Shown: positions 1 through 7,865 of the stretch, piece by piece
Position numbering within the stretch: the stretch's first letter is position 1
Layout of the letters: every line of letters starts with the position of its first letter
Origin: Paenibacillus graminis
GTDB taxonomy: Bacteria; Bacillota; Bacilli; Paenibacillales; Paenibacillaceae
Direction of reading: 5' to 3'
Length of the DNA stretch: 64,000 nt
NCBI RefSeq assembly: GCF_000758705.1
Contig: NZ_CP009287.1
Coordinates: forward strand, 5,952,001 to 6,016,000
Notes under the pieces: model-generated
What the model was told of the DNA's origin: nothing
The model's database searches: none
Seen by the model: only the letters and a program-made list of their open reading frames with translations
Translations under genes and position numbers: made by a program

Positions 1-182
1 GGTGTTTCGGCTTCAATGATCTCACCGTCAAGCATGGCGAACGGCTGCAGATAGCATTGTCCGCAATTGTTCAGGCAGCCATATTCAATGACATCATATT
101 CGGGATTGAGTTCCAGCTTGCGCTTGAGCGGTTCAGTACCGTGTCCGATATTGCTGGCACAAAATTCAATAAGTGGTCTCAT
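1..182 (-). CDS. yuzB: YuzB-like UPF0349 protein (partial)
   Basis: The minus frame starts with ATG at 182 behind an AGGA-type site and runs out of the window at base 1, so only the first 60 codons are seen. The protein begins MRPLIEFCASNIGHG and carries cysteines in CLNNCGQCY, the pattern of the small YuzB/DUF1450 family found next to yutI in Bacillus. The function of the family is not established; the clustered cysteines hint at a metal or redox role. It is divergent from the Nfu gene at 264, and the shared upstream region is about 80 bp. Confidence 0.85.
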   Translation of the reverse strand, partial: MRPLIEFCASNIGHGTEPLKRKLELNPEYDVIEYGCLNNCGQCYLQPFAMLDGEIIEAET

Positions 183-231
183 GATGTCCTCCTTATTCAG
201 TGTAACCATTTTATTTTTTAACTTTTTGTAC

Positions 232-237
232 TATAAT
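232..237 (+). promoter_or_regulatory. Probable -10 box of the Nfu gene
   Basis: A perfect TATAAT lies 26 bases before the ATG at 264. The -35 region is AT-rich (TTTTAT) and only a weak match, so the promoter call rests on the -10 element and its position. Confidence 0.45.
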
Positions 238-263
238 AAGCATACGAAAGGAGTGATTGAGAA

Positions 264-512
264 ATGAGTGAGAATGCACAAAGCACCACCATGTATGATG
301 AAGTACTGGAAGTGCTCGATAAGCTTCGTCCGTTCCTGCAGCGCGATGGCGGCGACGTTGAACTGATCGATGTTGAAGACGGCATTGTTAAGCTGAAGCT
401 TATGGGTGCCTGCGGCAGCTGCCCAAGCTCCACGATCACGCTCAAAGCCGGGATCGAACGCGCCCTCCTTGAAGAAGTAGAAGGCGTGGAAGAAGTTATT
501 CAAGTATTCTAA
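264..512 (+). CDS. yutI: NifU C-terminal domain (Nfu/YutI) iron-sulfur protein
   Basis: This 82-residue protein is a stand-alone NifU C-terminal domain, the kind that binds and transfers Fe-S clusters to apoproteins in the cytoplasm. The [11 protein letters not shown] segment (about residues 28-38) and the cluster-ligating CGSC (about residues 50-53) followed by PSS are diagnostic. The length equals that of Nfu-only proteins of Bacillus. The start is supported by AAAGGAG nine bases upstream. It is a single-gene unit ended by a strong terminator. Lipoyl synthase, an Fe-S client, is encoded in the same window. Confidence 0.95.
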   Translation: MSENAQSTTMYDEVLEVLDKLRPFLQRDGGDVELIDVEDGIVKLKLMGACGSCPSSTITLKAGIERALLEEVEGVEEVIQVF

Positions 513-526
513 TCCCGTTTCATAAC

Positions 527-563
527 AATCCCGGCCTCCGATGAGAAGGCCGGGATTTTTTTA
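527..563 (+). terminator. Rho-independent terminator after the Nfu gene
   Basis: AATCCCGGCCT pairs with AAGGCCGGGAT and is followed directly by a run of seven T. Confidence 0.92.
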
Positions 564-737
564 AATATAAGAATTTATATGCTTCACGCTATAAATTATC
601 CTTCTTTTTCCCGCTGGAAGCAAATCCCGTCCTTTTATGAACAGCGTAGCCTTTGCTACTTGATTATAGTGGATTTCGCATTTGGGATCAACCTAAAGTG
701 CCGGTGCTGGAGCAGCCGCCAGCGAAACCTGATTCCG

Positions 738-798
738 CAAAAAGACCAGGGGTACTCCGCAGCCTTCACGGCTATCGGATCACCTCTGGTCTTTTTTT
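738..798 (-). terminator. Terminator of the metNPQ operon
   Basis: Read on the minus strand, AAAGACCAG pairs with CTGGTCTTT around a long arm that contains a second small hairpin (AGCC/GGCT), followed by five T. It lies 27 bases past metQ. On the plus strand the same hairpin is also followed by T, so it can act in both directions. Confidence 0.85.
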
Positions 799-824
799 AT
801 AGATGTTCTGATCAAGAAATCAAC

Positions 825-1703
825 TTAAAATGCCGGAATGATCGAGCCTTGGTATTCCTTTTCAATAAAGGCTTTGGCTTCCGGGGAAGTCAGAGCTGCA
901 GCCAGCTTCTGAATGGCATCGGAGTCCTTATTGTCAGGACGCGCTACCAGCAGATTGGCGTAAGGAGAATCGGTTCCTTCGATGAACAGAGCGTCCTTGG
1001 TTGGAACCAGCTTCGCTTCCAGGGCATAGTTGGTATTGATCAGGGCAAGATCTACTTCATCCAGCTGGCGGGGCAGCATGGCGGCTTCAAGCTCTACAAT
1101 TTTGAGATTCTTAGGGTTCTCAGTAATATCGGCTGTAGTAGAGGTAATATTTGTATCGTCCTTAAGCTTAATCAGGCCATTTTTGGCCAGCAGGATCAGC
1201 GCACGGCCGCCGTTGGTGGCATCGTTCGGAATCGCTACTTTTGCACCGTCAGCCAGTTCGTCGATCGATTTGATTTTTTTGGAGTAAGCACCGAAAGGTT
1301 CTACGTGAACTGCCGTTACAGGTACCAGCTCCGTGCCATTCTGTTTATTCTGATCATCCAGATAAGGCTTGTGCTGGAAGAAGTTCGCATCCAGCTCTTT
1401 CTCAGCCAGCTGCGTGTTTGGCAGAATGTAGTCAGTAAATTCCTTGATTTCCAGCTTGATGCCCTGTTTCTCCAGAAGCGGAGCAATCGCCTTCAGAATT
1501 TCCGCATGCGGTTTTGGCGACGCGCCAACCACCAGAGTTACCGGTTCTGCAGCAGGTTCGGTTGTGGGCTCTGCGGAGGTATCCGCAGCCGGAGCGTTGG
1601 TAGCCGCAGAATTCGCAGCGTTATTTGTTTTATTGTTGTTGCCGCAAGCTGCCAGCACCAATACCAAGGTTAAACTGAAGAATGTGAGCAATACTTTTTT
1701 CAT
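825..1703 (-). CDS. metQ: Methionine ABC transporter substrate-binding lipoprotein
   Basis: A 292-residue NlpA/MetQ family lipoprotein that captures methionine outside the membrane for MetN-MetP. Residues 1-20 form a lipoprotein signal ending in LAAC, so Cys20 would be lipidated. The next 35 residues are an Asn/Thr/Ala/Glu-rich tether. The body shows family segments such as VGASPKPHAEIL and NFFQHKPYLD. The start ATG at 1703 follows a GAGGGGG site. It is the last gene of an operon metN-metP-metQ controlled by the SAM riboswitch at 3546-3691. Confidence 0.96.
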   Translation of the reverse strand: MKKVLLTFFSLTLVLVLAACGNNNKTNNAANSAATNAPAADTSAEPTTEPAAEPVTLVVGASPKPHAEILKAIAPLLEKQGIKLEIKEFTDYILPNTQLAEKELDANFFQHKPYLDDQNKQNGTELVPVTAVHVEPFGAYSKKIKSIDELADGAKVAIPNDATNGGRALILLAKNGLIKLKDDTNITSTTADITENPKNLKIVELEAAMLPRQLDEVDLALINTNYALEAKLVPTKDALFIEGTDSPYANLLVARPDNKDSDAIQKLAAALTSPEAKAFIEKEYQGSIIPAF

Positions 1704-1763
1704 TTGTAAATCCCCCTCTATCTCATTATTGGTTGTATGAATAAGGCTCTCTATGGAACTACC

Positions 1764-2432
1764 TTATTTCCGGGTAAAATGTTGTACCAGCCGGTCGCCG
1801 GCCATTTGCAGCAGCTGCACCAGAATAACCATCAGTGCCACTGCGATAATCATAACTTCCTTCTGATAACGGTAATAGCCGTACCGGATCGCCAGATCTC
1901 CCAAGCCTCCGCCGCCGATCATTCCTGACATCGCTGTATAAGAGACCAAGGTAACAATCGTAATCGTCACTCCGGCCAGTAAACCTGGACGGGCCTCGGG
2001 CAAAAGCACACGCCAGACGATTTGGCCAGTGGAGGCTCCCATTCCTTGTGCCGCTTCGATCACGCCCCGGTCAACCTCGCGCAGTGCCGTCTCCACTAAT
2101 CTGGCAAAAAACGGAGCCGCGCCGATAACCAGCGCCGGAATCGTCCCCAATACGCCAATTGAAGTCCCCATAATGGACTTGCTCAGAGGAATCAAGGCGA
2201 CCATCAGGATAATAAAAGGCACAGACCGCAGGATATTTACAACGAACGATAATACCGAGTAAATTGACCTGATTAAGAAATTATTTGATCTGCCCCATAA
2301 ATATAACACAATTCCGAGTGGTAAACCAAGAATAATTGTATAAATTCCGGAATAAGCCAACATTCGAAGCGTAGCTATGCCCGCATCCAGCATTTCTTCC
2401 CAGTTAATCTCGTTAAAGTTCAATCCGCCCAT
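1764..2432 (-). CDS. metP: Methionine ABC transporter permease
   Basis: A 222-residue inner-membrane permease of the MetI/MetP family with about five membrane segments. The cytoplasmic coupling loop with EAAQGMGAS (about residues 130-138) is the EAA motif that contacts the ATPase. The ATG at 2432 overlaps the TAA of metN by one base and uses an AGGTG site inside metN, so the two are translationally coupled. metQ follows after 60 bases. Confidence 0.96.
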   Translation of the reverse strand: MGGLNFNEINWEEMLDAGIATLRMLAYSGIYTIILGLPLGIVLYLWGRSNNFLIRSIYSVLSFVVNILRSVPFIILMVALIPLSKSIMGTSIGVLGTIPALVIGAAPFFARLVETALREVDRGVIEAAQGMGASTGQIVWRVLLPEARPGLLAGVTITIVTLVSYTAMSGMIGGGGLGDLAIRYGYYRYQKEVMIIAVALMVILVQLLQMAGDRLVQHFTRK

Positions 2433-3448
2433 TAGGCAAACACCTCCACATCAAGACCTTGTGCCGCCAGTTCGGCAAGGGTCGCTTCGACTGCTTGGGT
2501 ACTTCCTTCAAAGCGTACAAGCAGCTGGCCGTAAGGCACATCTTTGATCGTTGAAATCGTTCCCTGGAGGATGGCAAAGTCTACACCTGTTCCACGAACC
2601 ACATGGGATAGAGTAGATTCATATGTCTTTTGTCCAAGAAAGGTAATTTTGACGGATTTGCTGTACTTATCATGTACTGCCTCCAGTGCAGCACGGAGTG
2701 GCCCTTCATGCTGATTTTCACTGCGGATGAAATCCTTCGTCACTTCATGCTGAGGCTTCAGGAAAACATCTGCCACTTCCCCTTGCTCCACGATGCCCCC
2801 GCCATGTATCACCGCTACCCGGTCGCAAATGCTCTGAATCACATGCATTTCGTGGGTAATGAGCACAATGGTCAGATGAAACTCCCGGTTAATGTCCAGC
2901 AGCAGCCTGAGAATGGAATCGGTTGTCTGCGGGTCCAGCGCCGAGGTAGCTTCATCGCAGAGCAGCACATCGGGATCGCTGGCCAGCGCCCGGGCTACAC
3001 CCACACGCTGCTTCTGGCCGCCGGAAAGCTGTGCCGGATATTTGCGGCTGTGCTCTTCCAGCCCTACAAGCGCCAGCAGCTCCAGCACCTTGCGTTCAAT
3101 CTGCGCCTTTGGCATGCCAGCCAGCCTTAGCGGAAAAGCAATATTATCGTAGACCGTCGCAGAAGACAACAAATTAAAATGCTGAAAGATCATGCCGATC
3201 TTGCGGCGCTGCTCCTGCAGCTGCCCCTGGCTCAGTGAGGTTAATTCCACTCCATCGACCCAGACCTCGCCTTCCGTAGGGCGTTCCAGCAGATTAATAC
3301 AACGGATTAGTGTGCTTTTGCCGGCGCCGGAGTGGCCAATCACCCCAAAGATCTCGCCCTTTTTAATCGACAGGTTAAGACCGGAGAGCGCCATTGCAGC
3401 TTTGCTGCCTTTTCCGTATACTTTGGTCAAACCTTTCAGCTCTATCAA
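2432..3448 (-). CDS. metN: Methionine ABC transporter ATP-binding protein
   Basis: ATPase of the methionine importer, 338 residues from a TTG start. TTG at 3448 is chosen because GGGGGAGG lies nine bases upstream; an in-frame ATG 39 bases further up lacks a site and sits in the leader terminator. Walker A GHSGAGKST, signature LSGGQKQR and Walker B VLLCDEATSALDP are present. The last ~80 residues match the NIL domain, which in this family binds methionine and inhibits transport when the cell is replete. Confidence 0.96.
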   Translation of the reverse strand: MIELKGLTKVYGKGSKAAMALSGLNLSIKKGEIFGVIGHSGAGKSTLIRCINLLERPTEGEVWVDGVELTSLSQGQLQEQRRKIGMIFQHFNLLSSATVYDNIAFPLRLAGMPKAQIERKVLELLALVGLEEHSRKYPAQLSGGQKQRVGVARALASDPDVLLCDEATSALDPQTTDSILRLLLDINREFHLTIVLITHEMHVIQSICDRVAVIHGGGIVEQGEVADVFLKPQHEVTKDFIRSENQHEGPLRAALEAVHDKYSKSVKITFLGQKTYESTLSHVVRGTGVDFAILQGTISTIKDVPYGQLLVRFEGSTQAVEATLAELAAQGLDVEVFA

Positions 3449-3485
3449 ACTAGTAATCCTCCCCCATGTAACCCTTATGAAAACC

Positions 3486-3532
3486 AAAAAGACCCCTGAC
3501 GATCGATTGCAGATCGCAAGAGGCCCCGTGAT
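3486..3532 (-). terminator. Leader terminator of the SAM riboswitch
   Basis: On the minus strand GGCCTCTTGCGATC pairs with GATCGTCAGGGGTC (one mismatch, wobbles allowed) and is followed by TTTTT. It lies between the aptamer and metN and is the OFF structure when SAM is bound. Confidence 0.9.
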
Positions 3533-3545
3533 TGTATTAACCCTG

Positions 3546-3691
3546 CCTTCTCATCTGCCAACGACCGTAAACTGCACGGCATTGTAGGAATTAGCACCAT
3601 GACATTTGTGCAGAATACCATGTAACGCATTCTATACAAATCGGTTGCCGGGCTTCATCGGGCCTATCCCTCCGCCACTCTCGATAAGAGT
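3546..3691 (-). promoter_or_regulatory. SAM-I (S-box) riboswitch upstream of metN
   Basis: Read on the minus strand the leader starts CTCTTATCGAGAG, then GGCGGAGGGA, then GCCCGATGAAGCCCGGCAAC, which are the P1, J1/2 and P2-P3 signatures of the S-box. The 3' strand of P1 is GATGAGAAG at 3547-3555. Binding of S-adenosylmethionine is known to favour the downstream terminator, so methionine uptake is shut off when SAM is plentiful. Confidence 0.96.
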
Positions 3692-3733
3692 TTGTTATGA
3701 AATTAGCTGCATGTTAGATGCTAAGCAAGCTCA

Positions 3734-3762
3734 AGTATAGTAATTTTCAGGTTTTTTGTCAA
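3734..3762 (-). promoter_or_regulatory. Sigma-A promoter of the met operon
   Basis: TTGACA (3762-3757) and TATACT (3739-3734) are 17 bp apart on the minus strand, placing transcription start near 3727, about 35 bases before the S-box aptamer. It begins immediately after the stop of the HEPN gene is passed in the other direction. Confidence 0.9.
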
Positions 3763-3772
3763 AGGGAACTTT

Positions 3773-4519
3773 TTACTGAGGATGATGGCCGGATCTTATG
3801 TTTGCAGCAATTTTGCTCTTGTGCCACTGCTCATTGCTGTACCTGAATGAAGCTGCCAAGGATTTGCAGACCATTTCCAGACTCTGCTTCAGATCCTCCA
3901 GATGACTGTCCAGATCCTCAAGCCTAATTTTGTCATGGAGGCCCTGATGCCGCTGCCACAGATCATCCTGCATTTCGGCGTTCATGTAATGAATCTCGGC
4001 GTTGCGGCGCTTGCGCAGATTTTCGAGCGGTTCACGGTAGGAGTTCTTAATCATCTCCAGTTCGCCGGCGAGGGCTGTATGCTTCTCAAGAAGCTGAAAC
4101 TGGCGCAATACAGTGAAATAGGAGAAATGGACTTTGACTTTGCTGGTATTCAGGTCATACAGACTGTTAAGAACCGTACCCAGCTTGTCCAGCAGTGAGA
4201 ATACACGAATGAAGCCATTTTTATAAAAATAAACATAACGCGCGTATTCACCCTGCTCCTTAGGAGACATATCATCCATATAGCCCGCTACAACGGATTT
4301 GCGGAAGAAGGCAGCCGCAAACCAGCTTTGCTCCAGCTCGTCCAAGGAAGAGATCAGCCCGCGGGTCCAGATTTCCAGCTTGCGGTATTCATGATCAAGG
4401 TCTTCATGGGTATTCATCTCCCTGCGCAGCATGGATGCCACCTTCGCCATATTATCTATGGCTTCAGCCAGCACACCACTGTTCTCGCGGGGCGGTTCTC
4501 CGAGTAATATCCGCAGCAT
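3773..4519 (-). CDS. HEPN-domain protein (Cthe_2314-like)
   Basis: A 248-residue soluble, mostly helical protein. Near the C-terminal third it has RNAEIH (R172 to H177), the R-x4-H motif of HEPN domains, which in many families forms an RNase active site. The overall look matches the Cthe_2314 HEPN family common in Paenibacillus (recognition from memory). No nucleotidyltransferase (MNT) partner is adjacent. The ATG follows AAGGAGG and lies 12 bases after the UbiD gene, so the two are probably co-transcribed. Its substrate and role are unknown. Confidence 0.75.
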   Translation of the reverse strand: MLRILLGEPPRENSGVLAEAIDNMAKVASMLRREMNTHEDLDHEYRKLEIWTRGLISSLDELEQSWFAAAFFRKSVVAGYMDDMSPKEQGEYARYVYFYKNGFIRVFSLLDKLGTVLNSLYDLNTSKVKVHFSYFTVLRQFQLLEKHTALAGELEMIKNSYREPLENLRKRRNAEIHYMNAEMQDDLWQRHQGLHDKIRLEDLDSHLEDLKQSLEMVCKSLAASFRYSNEQWHKSKIAANIRSGHHPQ

Positions 4520-4531
4520 CCTGCATCCTCC

Positions 4532-6301
4532 TTAGTGTGGAAAATAGCTGTTCCAGTTGCGGTCGACCCGCTGGACAATATCCTCGCGCGGAACCAGTTC
4601 CTCGGGGTAATCCCGCTTCATCCGGGCATCGATCACAAGGGGCAGCTTATAGCCGATATGATGGCTTTTGATCTCGTATTCGGCGTAGATATCACTGGCC
4701 GGATCGAACCTCGTGAACACCGTCCACAGGAATGAAGTTTGCGTGCGCACTGTATCCAGGGCATTATCCACTACAAACACCAGCGGCCAGGCCGTTTCCT
4801 GTGCATGCAGAGCGGCGATTAGCCGGGAAGGAAGCTCAGGATCTTCTTCATAGGATGCACCGGAAACAGCTAAACATCCCCGGCAGTAAGGAATTGCCTC
4901 TGTAATACCTGGGAGAAGACCTTCCGTGTAATCAGAAGGCAGCTCACGCACCGGACTTCCCACACCAAGCATGATGGCTTTGCTGCCATGGTTCATCGCA
5001 TTGGGCGAATGGTCTTGCTCGTCCGGGGCGGCATTTCCGTACACCAGGAAATCCGAGGCGGGATTGAAGCGCTCCAGCACACTTTCCAGCAGCTTGGGGA
5101 ACTCTGCCAGCTCCACGGGTTCATTGGTCAGCAGCAGGAATTTGGTCAGTGACAGCTGGCCTTCCCCCAGAATGCGATAAGCTGACACCACCGCTTCTCT
5201 GGGATAACTCTCCCTTACTACAGCAGATACCAGTGAATGAGGACCGCATTCGGAGTACTCCCACAGCGCTTTAACGGAAGGCATCAAAAGCGGGTATGCG
5301 GGGGCCAGCAGCCGTTGTATGTATTCCCTTAGATAATAATCCTCCTGGCGCGGTTTGCCGATGATCGTCGCCGGATAGATAGCATCTTTGCGGTGCCAGA
5401 TACGCTGCACATGCATAACAGGGAATTGGCGTGGTGTGGAATAAAATCCATAGTGATCCCCGAACGGCCCTTCCGTTCGCCGCTCATGGGGCGCAATCAG
5501 TCCCCGGATGGCAAATTCCGCTTCTGCGGGAATCCGGTGCCCGCCCATCGGGTCCTTGACCATCTGCAGCTTGCCGCCCAGCACAAGAGATGCCAGCAGA
5601 AGCTCGGGCAGACGTTCCTGCACAGGAGCTGCAGCAGCGGCTATCAATGCCGGAGGCCCGCCGAGAAAAACGGACACCGGCAGCGGCTCCCCAAGCTGCT
5701 CCGCCTCCCGGTGATGAAAGCCGCCTCCCTTATGCTTCTGCCAATGGACTCCCGCCTTGCTGTCATCATAAATCGGAACACGGTATATCCCAAGATTATG
5801 GTTCTGCGGATGAGTAATGCTCTCGGTATAGACCAGCGGCAAGGTCAAAGAAGGTCCTCCTTCCCCCTGCCAGCTGGTGATGCGCGGCAGCTCCTTCAGC
5901 GGTTCAGTGCTGCGGCAGACGCCAAGCACAGGCGCTTCACCCTGCGGCACATTTCGGGTCCCAACCTTGAGCAGGTCCAGCACCAGCCGTTTCTCCTTCC
6001 AGATCCCGGACGCAGTTGGAGGCAGCAATGTTTCCATTGCACCCATCAGGGTCTTCACCAGCTGCTCGGGACGGGTTCCGAAGGCCTGGTTGGCCCGGCG
6101 GACCGTTCCGAACAGATTCGTCGCCACCGGAAACGGCGTGTCTTTTACATTCGTGAAGAGCAGGGCCGGCCCCTCCTCCCGCACCACACGCCGATGAATC
6201 TCCGCTAGCTCCAAATAAGGATCCACCGGAACATCAACCACGGCAAGATCCTTATCCTTGCGGAGCTGTTCAATCCATTGACGCAAATTACCGTATCCCA
6301 A
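4532..6301 (-). CDS. UbiD family (prenyl-FMN) decarboxylase
   Basis: A 589-residue member of the UbiD family, enzymes that use prenylated FMN to remove carboxylates from aromatic or unsaturated acids. Family segments are visible: THPQNHNLGIYR (substrate/cofactor side), the AEAEFAIRG and RRTEGPFGDHYGFYS stretch holding the conserved acidic and arginine residues, and YPATIIGKPRQED. The start is TTG at 6301 with GAGGAGG seven bases upstream. Quinone biosynthesis is a natural guess because ctaA is the next gene up, but no UbiX flavin prenyltransferase is in view and the substrate is not deducible. Confidence 0.88.
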   Translation of the reverse strand: MGYGNLRQWIEQLRKDKDLAVVDVPVDPYLELAEIHRRVVREEGPALLFTNVKDTPFPVATNLFGTVRRANQAFGTRPEQLVKTLMGAMETLLPPTASGIWKEKRLVLDLLKVGTRNVPQGEAPVLGVCRSTEPLKELPRITSWQGEGGPSLTLPLVYTESITHPQNHNLGIYRVPIYDDSKAGVHWQKHKGGGFHHREAEQLGEPLPVSVFLGGPPALIAAAAAPVQERLPELLLASLVLGGKLQMVKDPMGGHRIPAEAEFAIRGLIAPHERRTEGPFGDHYGFYSTPRQFPVMHVQRIWHRKDAIYPATIIGKPRQEDYYLREYIQRLLAPAYPLLMPSVKALWEYSECGPHSLVSAVVRESYPREAVVSAYRILGEGQLSLTKFLLLTNEPVELAEFPKLLESVLERFNPASDFLVYGNAAPDEQDHSPNAMNHGSKAIMLGVGSPVRELPSDYTEGLLPGITEAIPYCRGCLAVSGASYEEDPELPSRLIAALHAQETAWPLVFVVDNALDTVRTQTSFLWTVFTRFDPASDIYAEYEIKSHHIGYKLPLVIDARMKRDYPEELVPREDIVQRVDRNWNSYFPH

Positions 6302-6355
6302 TATCGTTCCTCCTCAAACAGGGCACTATCCCACAAAAGTTTGATGAGCGCTGAC

Positions 6356-7276
6356 CTATTTATTCGCTCTTTCCAGCTGCCATACACGCACACTCATATA
6401 ACACAGAACACCGAAAAGCCCGGCGATCAGGAGAATATGCGCCAGTGCGGCAAAGATGTACAGCCTTTCGTTATACAGGGTATGAACAACAGCCGCACCG
6501 CTAAGTACTTGAAGCAGACATAGCACAACTGCTGCAATGCCAAGTGCTCTCAGCTCAGGTTGCGCTTTATGCTTCCAGAAGGCCAAATGTCCAAGACACG
6601 CAATCAGGAGAAACAGCAGCGCCGCTGCAACCCTGTGCATAAAGACAATTGTCACGCCACCAGACAGTTCAGGGAACCATTCCCCGTTACAGAGCGGCCA
6701 CCCGGAGCAGCCTCCCTGGGAGTCTGTATGGCTGACATAGGCTCCAATATAAACCACTATATAAGAATATAACGCAGCGGCCCACGTTAAGTTGCGCAAG
6801 CCCCTCCCTACCCCATGGCCCGCCACAGGAAGATCTTCCCCCCATGCATGTCTGCGTTTCGTCCCTAGGGCAAGCATCAGCGAGCTGGCGAAAGCGATCA
6901 GAGAGAAGCCCATATGCAGCGCCATCACCGCAGCCGACTGCGGCCGGATCACAGCGAGCGCTCCCATTCCTCCCTGCACCACCACAAATAAAAGCGTCAG
7001 CAGTGCAAACACCAGCAGATCTCTCCGCTCATGCGCATAACGCCAAAAGGCAAACATTGAAGCAAGTGACAGCAGACCGGCAAGTCCGCTGAACAGTCGA
7101 TGGGTGTACTCAATGAGGGAACCTATCGTATAGGCAGGAATAAGTTTTCCGTGACACAACGGCCATTCATTGCCGCATTCCAGCCCGGAACCTGTCTTGG
7201 TGACCACGGCTCCACCGAACAGAGCCATAAACATGATTAGACAAGTGATGTAGCTGAGCCATTTCAATTGATTCAT
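6356..7276 (-). CDS. ctaA: Heme A synthase CtaA
   Basis: Membrane enzyme that oxidises the methyl group of heme O to give heme A for cytochrome aa3 oxidase. Starting from ATG at 7276 it is 306 residues, the usual Bacillus length; an in-frame ATG 21 bases upstream lacks a ribosome site. About eight membrane helices are seen, with the conserved loops GSGLECGNEWPLCHG and GGCSGWPLCNGEW, each carrying a Cys pair, and heme-ligand histidines (EYTHR, FMHRV). The heme O synthase ctaB is at 20319, so the pathway is split over two loci. Confidence 0.95.
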   Translation of the reverse strand: MNQLKWLSYITCLIMFMALFGGAVVTKTGSGLECGNEWPLCHGKLIPAYTIGSLIEYTHRLFSGLAGLLSLASMFAFWRYAHERRDLLVFALLTLLFVVVQGGMGALAVIRPQSAAVMALHMGFSLIAFASSLMLALGTKRRHAWGEDLPVAGHGVGRGLRNLTWAAALYSYIVVYIGAYVSHTDSQGGCSGWPLCNGEWFPELSGGVTIVFMHRVAAALLFLLIACLGHLAFWKHKAQPELRALGIAAVVLCLLQVLSGAAVVHTLYNERLYIFAALAHILLIAGLFGVLCYMSVRVWQLERANK

Positions 7277-7357
7277 CGTCAATGAGATCACCCGCATTTT
7301 TCATAGGAATGAATGGGAAATAGTGCTGATTGAAAGCCTTTGCAGCACCCGATTTAG

Positions 7358-7395
7358 AAAAACACCGCTTCTGCTCGGGTAGGGCGAAAGCGGTG
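7358..7395 (-). terminator. Terminator after the thioredoxin gene
   Basis: On the minus strand CACCGCTT pairs with AAGCGGTG and is followed by five T; it lies just past the stop at 7404. Confidence 0.9.
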
Positions 7396-7403
7396 CAGCG
7401 TGA

Positions 7404-7748
7404 TTACTTGTGTATGGTCAGATAAACTTCGAGCGCTCTATCCAGAAACCCCTCGATTTCTTCACGGGATTTACGCAGCTTGTTCACGAATCTCACGAGC
7501 TCGCGGCCGTCGCTATACGCAACAAAGCTGGGAATACCGAGAATGTTCTGTTCCTGGCTGACATCGCCTACAGCGTCAACATCCACTTCAACCAGTGTGA
7601 GTCGGTCATTATATTTCTGCTCCACATCCGGCATGAACGGGTCAATGAACTTGCAGTCGGAGCACCAGTCGGCTTTGAATACAGCCACGGTCAGACGGGG
7701 CGATTGAATCGCCACCTGAAAGTCCGCAGGTGAAGTGATTTTATCCAT
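7404..7748 (-). CDS. Thioredoxin family protein
   Basis: A 114-residue cytoplasmic thioredoxin-fold protein with the active-site sequence WCSDC (Cys29, Cys32) in place of WCGPC and the cis-proline loop GIPS. The changed CxxC pair suggests a redox potential or partner different from housekeeping thioredoxin; similar short proteins occur in Bacillus (YdbP/YusE type). It is a single-gene unit with its own terminator. Confidence 0.9.
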   Translation of the reverse strand: MDKITSPADFQVAIQSPRLTVAVFKADWCSDCKFIDPFMPDVEQKYNDRLTLVEVDVDAVGDVSQEQNILGIPSFVAYSDGRELVRFVNKLRKSREEIEGFLDRALEVYLTIHK

Positions 7749-7865
7749 AAATTGAACAGTCCCTTCTGAATTAAGAGTAAGCTGTCTGTTGGTTTTTCTT
7801 TAAGTGAATCAAATTGTCAGGAATAAGTCAAATAAAAAAGACAGGATAAGACAATGATCACAGAT

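Noticed and set aside
579..1673. Long plus-strand open frame (364 codons) opposite metQ
   Set aside because: It is antisense to a clear MetQ lipoprotein, is Cys/Arg/Phe-rich without domain character and runs through a terminator.
3773..4519. HEPN-MNT toxin-antitoxin system
   Set aside because: No MNT nucleotidyltransferase is adjacent; the neighbour is a UbiD decarboxylase.
5393..6208. Plus-strand open frame opposite the UbiD gene
   Set aside because: Antisense shadow of a well-supported family protein.
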